Below are positions 16,764 to 24,200 of a stretch of 32,552 bases of DNA, piece after piece. Made by a program: the position numbers and the translations under genes. Location of the stretch: contig JALOOJ010000033.1 of assembly GCA_025454475.1 (NCBI GenBank), positions 1-32,552 on the forward strand, in the 5' to 3' direction. A model generated the notes under the pieces. That model did not search any database. It saw nothing but the letters and a program-made list of their open reading frames with translations, and had not been told where the DNA came from. This stretch comes from Anaerolineae bacterium. GTDB lineage: Bacteria; Chloroflexota; Anaerolineae; B4-G1; SLSP01. The stretch's first letter is position 1. Every line of letters starts with the position of its first letter.

Positions 16764-18167
16764 ATGTCTGATCGCGCACCTAGACTCTCTCTCTGGCAGA
16801 AAATGGCGTACGCCATCGGAGACCTGGGCAACTCAGTAGGGCCTGGGACTATTATCCCCTTCTGGTACAGCTTTTTCCTGACCGACATCGTGCGGCTGGA
16901 CCTACGGTTGGTCAGCCTCTTCTGGATTATCGTAACGCTCTGGGATGCGGTGAATGATCCTCTGTTTGGATATCTCTCGGACCGTACGCGAACGCGTTGG
17001 GGACGTAGGCGTCCCTATCTGCTCTTTGGGGCGATCCCCTTCGGTTTGTCCTTTGCGCTGCTCTGGGTGATTCCCGACACGCGTAGCCAGATCCTGCTTT
17101 TCCTGTTCTATACGGGTGTCTACATTTTGTATGAGGGTGCGTTCACGGCGGTAAGCTGCCCTTATTCGGCGCTCACACCCGAGTTGACCGATGACCATGA
17201 TGAGCGCACCTCGCTGATCACTTACCGGATGGCTGTGTCCATTGGCGCAGGTCTGGCTGCACCCCTGCTGCTGGGCCTAGTGATCTTCCCTATGTTCCCC
17301 GCGCGCGATCCGCGGGCATATCAGACGATCGGCTACGCAAGCGGCCTGGCGTTCATCCCCCCTCTGCTTATCGCGTTTCTGGGTACCCGAGAACGTGCGG
17401 AGTTCCAGGCCGCGGCCCCGCTGCCGCTCAGGACATCTATCGGTTTCATCCGCCGCAACTCGGCTTTCCGCTCCACCGTCGCGCTTCGCCTCCTTAGCTG
17501 GATCCCCGTTGTCATCGTGCAGGCTGTTTTCGCCTACTACCTGGCGTACTGGATCGGCATGACTGAAGATGAGACCTCGATCGTTCAGGGCGTGATCCTC
17601 GCAGTGGCATTCCTGTTCCTTCCACTGGTCAGCTATCTTTCGCATCGATTCGAGAAGCGTCAGGCCTTCGTCATCAGTGTGGTAAGCTGGGCCGTGGTGA
17701 TGCTGCTCATTTTCCTGGTTCCCCAAGGGGCCAAGCTCCCAGTGTATGTTCTTGGGGCCCTGGCGGGCTTCGGAGTGTCTGCCGCGCACGTGATTCCCTC
17801 GGCTATGACGCCCGATGTGATGGAGGTGGATGAGTTGATGAGCGGGCGGCGACAGGAGGGCGTCTATGCCGGCATCATGATCTTTATCGACAAGCTGGCG
17901 CGGATGGCTGCACTGGCTGTCCTGCCGCTGGTTCTCCGCTGGGCGCGCTATGTGCAGCCAACAGTGGCTAACCCGACACCTATCCAGCCCGCCTCTGCGC
18001 TGATGGCGCTGCGGATCTTTGTCTCGGTTGTGCCAGCCCTGCTGCTGATTGCCTCGATCCCCGTGGCCCGCGCATATCCGCTCACGCGGGAACGTTATGA
18101 GGAGATCAGGCAGACGCTGGTGCGCAGGAGAGTCTGCGAGCAGGTTCAGGCCGAAGGCGACGCCTGA
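16764..18167 (+). CDS. GPH-family (MelB-like) sugar:cation symporter
   Basis: 467-aa inner-membrane transporter with 12 hydrophobic segments of the major facilitator fold. LSLWQKMAYAIGDLGNS near the N-terminus is the hallmark of glycoside-pentoside-hexuronide:cation symporters. WDAVNDPLFGYLSDRTRTRWGRRRPYLLFG, in two parts WDAVNDPLFGYLSDRT and RTRWGRRRPYLL, carries the family's cation-site Asp (WDAxNDP) and the MFS loop-2 motif. The second half has LMSGRRQEGVYAGI, also typical. It probably takes up a glycoside or oligosaccharide with Na+ or H+; the substrate cannot be read. ATG 16764 has GGAG about 7 nt upstream. No glycosidase is adjacent. The TetR gene follows after a palindrome, which suggests ligand-linked control of this region. 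Confidence 0.88.
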   Translation: MSDRAPRLSLWQKMAYAIGDLGNSVGPGTIIPFWYSFFLTDIVRLDLRLVSLFWIIVTLWDAVNDPLFGYLSDRTRTRWGRRRPYLLFGAIPFGLSFALLWVIPDTRSQILLFLFYTGVYILYEGAFTAVSCPYSALTPELTDDHDERTSLITYRMAVSIGAGLAAPLLLGLVIFPMFPARDPRAYQTIGYASGLAFIPPLLIAFLGTRERAEFQAAAPLPLRTSIGFIRRNSAFRSTVALRLLSWIPVVIVQAVFAYYLAYWIGMTEDETSIVQGVILAVAFLFLPLVSYLSHRFEKRQAFVISVVSWAVVMLLIFLVPQGAKLPVYVLGALAGFGVSAAHVIPSAMTPDVMEVDELMSGRRQEGVYAGIMIFIDKLARMAALAVLPLVLRWARYVQPTVANPTPIQPASALMALRIFVSVVPALLLIASIPVARAYPLTRERYEEIRQTLVRRRVCEQVQAEGDA

Positions 18168-18177
18168 TCCGGATGGG

Positions 18178-18205
18178 TTGTCCTTTCTATCACCCTTGTT
18201 ATACT
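18178..18205 (+). promoter_or_regulatory. Promoter for the tetR gene
   Basis: TTGTCC (18178-18183) and TATACT (18200-18205) with a 16-bp spacer, starting 11 nt after the symporter stop. The -10 end overlaps the first arm of the palindrome at 18203-18234. Confidence 0.55.
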
Positions 18206-18234
18206 GACCCCGGTCATAATTGACCGGGGTCAGT
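18203..18234. promoter_or_regulatory. 32-bp palindrome: probable TetR operator, possibly also a terminator
   Basis: Two perfect 14-nt arms, ACTGACCCCGGTCA (18203-18216) and TGACCGGGGTCAGT (18221-18234), are separated by TAAT. The palindrome overlaps the -10 and the predicted start point, as expected for autorepression by the TetR protein encoded 16 bp downstream. As RNA it would form a very stable hairpin behind the symporter gene, but no T-run follows. Confidence 0.65.
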
Positions 18235-18249
18235 TATTGACCGACGCCA

Positions 18250-18918
18250 ATGCTGGATGGAGTTGCCTTGAAAGATCAGCTATCAGGGGCTCAGACGCGA
18301 TGGGATCGACGTAGGGAGCGGACGCACGGTCGCCTTCTCCACGCGGCTGAACACCTGTTTCGGACGCATGGGTTCGACTCGACCACCGTGGAAGAGATTG
18401 CGGCTGCCGCTGATGTGGCGAAGGGCACCTTCTTCAACTACTTCAGTAGCAAGGAGTCGCTGCTCGGTGAGTTGCTCTATCTGCGTATTCGACCGCTGCT
18501 CGAAATTCCGCCACCAGCGGGAGCAGCGACGGATCGAATCTGGGCGCTCCTCGATGGTGTACGGAAGGAGCTGAGTCCCTATACGCATCTCTGGCAGCGC
18601 ATGGCGATGTACGTGTTGGCTAACCCGCTTCCCGAGCTCCTCCCAGAGGGCCATGTGTCGCTGGCAGATGCGTTATCGCGACTGGTGCGTGAGGGTCAGG
18701 GAGAAGGTGCTTTCAGCCCTGCCTTGGATGCGGATGCGGCAGGGGCACTTATCGCAACCTACTTCTTCCGTCTTAGCGTCCTGGAGTGCCTGGGGACGTC
18801 GCAATCCGCGATCTTGTGGGAAGATCGGATGCAGGTGGCCCTTGAGATTCTGTATCGTGGGCTCTGCGTGGCTACCCGTGACCCACTTTGTCCCGACTCG
18901 GCCTCACCAGGGCGCTAG
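18250..18918 (+). CDS. TetR/AcrR-family transcriptional regulator
   Basis: 222-aa one-component repressor. The N-terminal DNA-binding domain is complete: RLLHAAEHLFRTHGFDST, then TVEEIAAAADVAKGTFFNYFSSKESLL, given here as TVEEIAAAADVAKG and TFFNYFSSKESLL, the standard TetR helix-turn-helix. The C-terminal ligand domain (about 75-222) is helical and not assignable to a ligand. ATG 18250 has no evident ribosome binding site. In-frame TTG 18268 has GGATGGAG 5 nt upstream and may be the true start, giving 216 aa. It probably binds the palindrome just upstream and so controls itself. Whether it also controls the upstream symporter is open, because the symporter's own promoter lies 1.5 kb away. Confidence 0.88.
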   Translation: MLDGVALKDQLSGAQTRWDRRRERTHGRLLHAAEHLFRTHGFDSTTVEEIAAAADVAKGTFFNYFSSKESLLGELLYLRIRPLLEIPPPAGAATDRIWALLDGVRKELSPYTHLWQRMAMYVLANPLPELLPEGHVSLADALSRLVREGQGEGAFSPALDADAAGALIATYFFRLSVLECLGTSQSAILWEDRMQVALEILYRGLCVATRDPLCPDSASPGR

Positions 18919-18954
18919 TTCGCTGACACTTGCGCCCATCGTTTTAACCATATC

Positions 18955-18983
18955 TTGACAGTATTCCATACCTATGGTACTCT
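18955..18983 (+). promoter_or_regulatory. Promoter of the roadblock/V4R/response-regulator operon
   Basis: Perfect TTGACA (18955-18960) and TACTCT (18978-18983) with a 17-bp spacer. The spacer contains a small inverted repeat, CCATA-CC-TATGG, placed where a regulator could sit. The leader to the roadblock ATG is about 115 nt and includes a long-range complement, GCTTGCC (19015-19021) with GGCAAGC (19076-19082). Confidence 0.65.
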
Positions 18984-19105
18984 CTTACTGAACCAGATAT
19001 GTGTTTGTGCAGGCGCTTGCCTCAACGGAGCTTGCACCTCTTGTACCCGGTTCTCTGTGGATCCGTTCCTGGACGGGCAAGCACCAGTATCGGAGGGCTG
19101 AAGCA

Positions 19106-19480
19106 ATGGCGAACAGGTCTCGAAACGAGCGGATGATTGAACGACTGCGGGAGTTACAGGTGAGCAGCCCAGACGTTGAGGCGGCCGCGATCGTCAGTGT
19201 GGATGGGCTCCCGATTGCCACATCGCTTCCTCAGGGAGTCGAGGAGGACCGGGTCTCGGCGATGTCGGCCGCCATGCTATCGTTGGGTGAGCGCATCGCA
19301 GGCGAACTGGGGCGTGGTCTGCTGGATGAGGTCTATGTGCGGGGTGAGCGGGGCTATGTCATCTTGCGCGCTGTAGGTCAGGACGCGGTGCTGACTGTGC
19401 TAGCCCGACAGCAGGCCAAACTCGGTCTCCTTTTTCTGGACATGCGGCGCGCTGCTGAGGAGTTTGCGCGCATCCTCTAG
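19106..19480 (+). CDS. Roadblock/LC7 domain protein
   Basis: 124-aa single-domain cytoplasmic protein. MIERLRELQVSSPDVEAAAIVSVDGLPIATSLP, quoted in part as SPDVEAAAIVSVDGLPIA, is the first helix and strand of a roadblock/LC7 fold. ERIAGELGRGLLDEVYVRGERGYVILRAVG and a closing helix ARQQAKLGLLFLDMRRAAEEF complete it. In bacteria such proteins (for example MglB) act as GTPase-activating or scaffolding partners of small Ras-like GTPases, but no GTPase gene is seen here. ATG 19106 is chosen because GGAGGG lies 8 nt upstream; an upstream open frame to 19001 is leader sequence. It is the first gene of a three-gene operon with V4R and receiver proteins. Confidence 0.85.
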   Translation: MANRSRNERMIERLRELQVSSPDVEAAAIVSVDGLPIATSLPQGVEEDRVSAMSAAMLSLGERIAGELGRGLLDEVYVRGERGYVILRAVGQDAVLTVLARQQAKLGLLFLDMRRAAEEFARIL

Positions 19481-19503
19481 GCGCGGACCGAAGGAGGTTG
19501 TCA

Positions 19504-20142
19504 GTGGCTGACGCTCCGCAACCCAGCGGTTATCTTTACCCTCACCGTTTCGGCCTGATCCTCTTCGACGCACTCGAGGAGATCATGGGGCGCAATGGGC
19601 TCAATGCGATCCTCAATATGGCGCGTCTCGGGCAGTTTATCACCAATCCCCCGCCCGATACAATGGACAAAGGATTCGACTTCGCCTATATTTCGGCCCT
19701 GAACCGGGCACTCGAGGATATGTATGGACCTCGGGGTGGTCGCGGATTGCAGTTGCGATTGGGTCGGGTGTTGTTTGTGAGGGGGCTCTCCAACTTCGGC
19801 GCGTTGGTGGGCGCCAGTGATCTCGCTTTCAGGGTGCTGCCGTTGCAGTCAAAGGTGCGAGCGGGGCTTCCTGCCGTGGCAAAGGTGTTTGATTCCCTGA
19901 GTGATCAAACTTCCTTCGTGCGCGATCCCGGCGGTGAGCAGTACCACTATATCATTGAGCGCTGTTCTATGTGTTGGGGACGAAGCGTTGACCGGCCTGG
20001 CGGCTTTATCGCCGCGGGTATAATAGAGGAAGCATTGCGATGGATCAGCGGTGGGCGCACGTTCCGGGTGGATCAAACGTCCTGCATCGGTATGGGACAC
20101 AGCAATTGCACGTTCCAGGTGTACAAAGAACCGCTTGACTAA
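19504..20142 (+). CDS. V4R (4-vinyl reductase superfamily) domain protein
   Basis: About 212-aa protein made of one V4R-type domain. LYPHRFGLILFDALEEIMGRNGLNAIL starts the domain (LYPHRFGLILFDALEEI is diagnostic enough to place it). RGLQLRLGRVLFVRGL is the central segment. RCSMCWGR, then FIAAGIIEEALRWISGG, and a final SCIGMGHSNCTFQV close it, with the paired cysteines usual at the end of V4R domains. V4R domains are thought to bind small hydrophobic ligands or metals and occur as sensor modules in XylR-type regulators and in BchJ. Here it is probably the sensory part of the signalling operon (inference). GTG 19504 has AAGGAGG 6 nt upstream; TTG 19498 is in frame but too close to that site. 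Confidence 0.82.
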   Translation: MADAPQPSGYLYPHRFGLILFDALEEIMGRNGLNAILNMARLGQFITNPPPDTMDKGFDFAYISALNRALEDMYGPRGGRGLQLRLGRVLFVRGLSNFGALVGASDLAFRVLPLQSKVRAGLPAVAKVFDSLSDQTSFVRDPGGEQYHYIIERCSMCWGRSVDRPGGFIAAGIIEEALRWISGGRTFRVDQTSCIGMGHSNCTFQVYKEPLD

Positions 20143-20166
20143 GGCCGGCTCTCAGTACTTCAGAGA

Positions 20167-21102
20167 ATGAACGATCAGGTGACCATGGGACTATCGAATG
20201 AGTCGACGCAGGGCGCGGCGGCAGAGGACGATCGCGACGATCCGTGCCACATTCTCATTGTAGAGGACGAAGTGAGCACGGCGGAGATGCTGACGGCCTA
20301 TTTCTCATCGCTGGGGTACCAGGTGTCCCACGCCGGATGGGGTCAGGATGCCGTCAACTTGGCGACACGGATTCAGCCGGACTTGGTCGTGCTTGATATC
20401 CATCTCCCGGATATCGACGGCTATGAGGTCTGCATGCAGCTGCGCAACCAGCCAAGGACTGAGCACACGCCGGTGATCTTCCTGACGGAACGCCGGGAGC
20501 GGGTTGACCGGCTGACCGGCCTAGAACTGGGCGCCGTAGATTACATCACCAAGCCCTTTGATGTACAGGAGCTTCGTTTCCGTGTGCGCAACGCACTGCG
20601 CCGCAGCAGTCGCGAGACGTTGCTACACCCCATCACCGGACTTCCCACTACCTTGTTGATCGAGGAGGAGATCGCGCGCGTGGCGCGACACCCTGAGCTC
20701 GCGATGATTGGCGTCACCATCAGCGGGATGCCAGAGTTCAGCGATGCCTATGGGTTCCTGACTCACGACGATGTCTTGCGCGCTGTCGCACTCATTCTCA
20801 GGAATACCGCAACGGAGTCTCTAGGGGCCGAGCTCTTTGTCGGGCAGCTTGATTTGTACCAGTATGTCATCGTCACCCCGGCAGGGCAGGACACGTTCGT
20901 GGTGATCGGTCGACTCGATGAACGCCTCAACGAGGCTGCCTCCTTCTTCTACCCGCATCGAGATTGGGAACGTGGGACGCGTAGCGATGGCACGGAGATT
21001 CCCAGGCTCGGCTTTGATATTCGGCTGGTCGACGTTGCATCTTTCACGGCGCCCGGTGGGCTCAACGCGCTGCGACAAGCGCTGATGGGGCCGAGAGTCT
21101 AG
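20167..21102 (+). CDS. Response regulator: receiver domain plus degenerate GGDEF domain
   Basis: 311-aa protein. Residues 30-150 form a complete receiver: acidic pair in LIVEDE, phospho-acceptor D77 in VVLDIHLPDIDGYE, T107 in FLTER and K129 in ITKPFD. From about residue 155 a diguanylate-cyclase-like domain begins with the usual linker HPITGLPTTLLIEEEI and continues through DDVLRAVALILRN. The expected GGDEF loop reads VGQLDLYQYVIV instead, so the metal and catalytic residues are absent and c-di-GMP synthesis is not expected. It may bind nucleotide or a partner. Start ATG 20167 has only a weak ribosome binding site; ATG 20185 is an alternative. Third gene of the roadblock/V4R operon. Confidence 0.85.
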   Translation: MNDQVTMGLSNESTQGAAAEDDRDDPCHILIVEDEVSTAEMLTAYFSSLGYQVSHAGWGQDAVNLATRIQPDLVVLDIHLPDIDGYEVCMQLRNQPRTEHTPVIFLTERRERVDRLTGLELGAVDYITKPFDVQELRFRVRNALRRSSRETLLHPITGLPTTLLIEEEIARVARHPELAMIGVTISGMPEFSDAYGFLTHDDVLRAVALILRNTATESLGAELFVGQLDLYQYVIVTPAGQDTFVVIGRLDERLNEAASFFYPHRDWERGTRSDGTEIPRLGFDIRLVDVASFTAPGGLNALRQALMGPRV

Positions 21103-21130
21103 CTCCTCAGTTCTGCGTGGTTGTCGGTTG

Positions 21131-21162
21131 AACGGGGCCCGAGTACATCGTGGTCCCGTTTT
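21131..21162 (+). terminator. Rho-independent-type terminator after the signalling operon
   Basis: AACGGGGCC (21131-21139) pairs with GGTCCCGTT (21152-21160), nine pairs including one G-U, loop 12 nt, followed by a short T-run (21159-21162). It lies 28 nt after the response-regulator stop. It also argues against GTG 21150 as the start of the next gene. Confidence 0.6.
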
Positions 21163-21179
21163 CGTCCGTCGGAACGGCT

Positions 21180-21207
21180 TTGCGCATTGCCGGTTGCATG
21201 TTAGGAT
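21180..21207 (+). promoter_or_regulatory. Possible promoter for the YfhO-flippase gene
   Basis: TTGCGC (21180-21185) and TAGGAT (21202-21207) with a 16-bp spacer, just after the terminator at 21131-21162 and 60 nt before the preferred start. Matches are moderate, so this is tentative. Confidence 0.3.
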
Positions 21208-21266
21208 GGCGACGTGTACCCGGAAGGCGATGCATCATCTTGCTTACCACGGCCTGGGCACGTCTG

Positions 21267-24200
21267 ATGAACCCGGTTGCTGTTGAGAAGCCTATGCGAC
21301 GACGGTGGCGTGACTGGCTGTGCGTGGGGCTATTGTTGGTGTTTCCCCTGTTGCTCTTCGCGCCGGTCTCGCTAGGCCGCAAGACACTTCTCCCAGTGGA
21401 CGCGCTTTTCCTCTCGCAGCCCTACCGCGCTGCCGCGGCTGCTAACGGCGTCGATACAGCTCACAATCCTCTGCTGGCTGACCTGATCCTTGAGAACTAT
21501 GGCTGGAAGCAGTTCCTGGTGGATGCGGTTGAGGATCGGATCCTGCCGCTGTGGGATCCCCTACTGTTCTCAGGGCATCCTTTCCTGGCGAATGGGCAGC
21601 ACTCAGGCCTTTATCCTCTGACCTGGGTGTTCTTCTTGTTCCCGATTCCCCGCGCCTTCGGTGTCTTCACTGTCCTTCAGCTGGGGCTTGCCGGGGTCTG
21701 GATGTACACGCTGGGCCGGGTCCTCAAAGCCGGATCTCTGGGCGGTCTGGTCGCAGGGATCGTGTTTCAGTTCAGCGGCTTTATGGTCGTGTCCGTTGTG
21801 CACCCGATGATTATCGCAGGAGCATCGTGGCTGCCCCTGCTACTGGCACTGGTTGAGTGTACGATCAGCCGACGTCACTTCTGGGCACAGCAGCGGGCGA
21901 TGCTGCCGTGGGCGCTGCTGGGAGCTATTGCCCTCGGGCTGCAGTCACTGACGGGGCACCCTGAGACCACGTACTTCGTTCTGTTGGTGGTCGTCGCCTA
22001 TGCGGGCTGGCGCCTTCTACACCGACTCCTGACGTTCCCCAAGGCCATGTGGCGCTCAGAGGTGTTGAGCGCAGCCTTCGGTGTGGCGCTGATTCTGGGC
22101 CTGGGATTGATGCTAGGCGCTGCTCAGTTACTTCCCTTCTACGAGGTCGCCCGAGAGAGCTTCCGACAGGGCGCCGTCACGTTGCAGGAGGTCCTGGGTT
22201 GGGCCTACCCGATGCGCCGGCTCATCACGTTCCTGATCCCGAACTTCTTTGGCAATCCGACCCATCGCACCCTTATCGATGTCTTCAGCGGCGAGGTGCT
22301 CCAGGCGGGTGCAAGCGCGCTGGGAGACGTGGTATCGTCTTTCGATTGGGGGATCAAGAACTACGTTGAGGGGGGGGCCTATCTCGGCATCCTTCCATTG
22401 CTCCTCGCTGCGATCGCTGTGCTTAGCCCGGGTCTGACCTCCGGAGCCCAAGGGGGCACCCCCCCGCCTGACGTGCGTCGCCCGATTTGGGCAACGCTGG
22501 GGTGGTTGCGGCAGCCCTACACGCCGTTTTTTGTAGCACTCGCGGCCTTTTCCCTGGCTTGCATGTATGGCACCCCTGTCTATGCGTTGGTCTATGCTCT
22601 GCCCTTTATGGGCCAGTCACACTCCCCCTTTCGGTGGGTCTTTCCATTGACGGTGGCGGTTGCCGCCCTAGCAGGTCTCGGTGTGTCCGCTGTCTCGACC
22701 CTTACCCGGCGGCGGTTGACGGAGGGGGCGTTATCACCGGCGCCTGAATCGGTGTCAGGAGCCGCGGCCATGGCGCCGTCCGACATGATGGGGAAGCCAT
22801 CATGGCTGGTCAGGCTTGCCCTTCTTGACGGCCCCACGGACCTGACCACCATCATCGGAGCGATCGCGATTTGGGGTGGGCTCCTGGTGGGCGGCGGAGT
22901 GCTCGGCAGTCGCTTAGCGTTTGACTGGATCGAGCCTCTTGTCGAGCGAGCCTTCAGATCGCTGGCACTAGCAGCGCACGTCTTCCCCAGTGCCCGGGCC
23001 TTCTACTCCTATCTGGTGCCCTGGGTGCTGTGGTTCGGTGCGTTTCTACTGAGCAGCGGCATTGTCCTGCGTGTATCCGGATGTCGCATCTATCTGCCCA
23101 AGATGCTGGGGCGTCGGCCTGTGTGGGTGCTCCTCCTGGTGGTCGTCGTGTTGGTGGATCTCGTTGCGTTCGGGGTCGGGTTCAACCCGGAAGTCGATCC
23201 GGCGCTGCTGGACTACACGCCCCCGGTCGTTGACTTCCTGAGAACGGACTCCGGGCTGTGGCGTTTCTCCACATTCGATCCTGAGGGACGCAACACGATG
23301 CCCATGAATAGCGGGATGGTCTACGGATTCCAGGACGCGCGTGGCTATGACAGCTTGTTCTCGGCGCAGTATGCGCGCTATATGGGTTGGATCGAGTCCC
23401 AGGGGATGTTGCCTTACAACCGGATCGCCCCCTTCCGCAGCTATGCAAGCCTGGACAGTCCCCTCACCGACCTGCTCAACGTGAAGTATATCATCACCGA
23501 GCACGAGATCCCGCTGCCGAAGTTCCGCCAGGTGTATCAGGACGATGCTGTGCGCGTCTATGAGAATCTTGGGGTGACGCCGCGTGCCTTCACGTTACCC
23601 CTAGCGACGACGGTCGTGGTGCCGGATGCGGACTCTGTTGGGGCAGCGGTGCAGACGTATGACCCGCGATATTACGTGATCATTGAGTCAGGTCCTGGCG
23701 CGCGGACGGGGCCGAACGTCGAGACCGCGGCCGTAACGGGTGTCGCTCAGGCAGGCACGCCGATGTTGCAGCCCATCACCCACTATGGGCTCAACGAGGT
23801 CGTCATCGAGGTCAGCGTTGGGGGGCCTGCGTGGCTAGTGCTGGCTGATGCCTTCGCGCCAGGTTGGAAGGCCTTTGTTCGACCCCCAGGTGCGGGCGCC
23901 GATGCAGAGACGGAGGTAGGCATTCTTCGTATTGCCGGTAACTTCCGGGGGGTGCGGGTGGATGGCGCAGCCGTCATCAGGTTCAGATACACGCCGGACA
24001 GCGTCAAAGTAGGGGTTTTCACATCATTCCTCGGTGGCATGGTCATCCTATTTCTCGCGGTTGTCTGGGTCTGGCGCCTCACGTATCGCGACCGCGGTGA
24101 TCAGAGTACCGTCCAGCGACTGGCCAAGAACAGCATCGTGCCCATTCTCCTGACCTTGTTTAACCGCGGAGTGGATTTCGCGTTCGCGGCACTGATGCTG

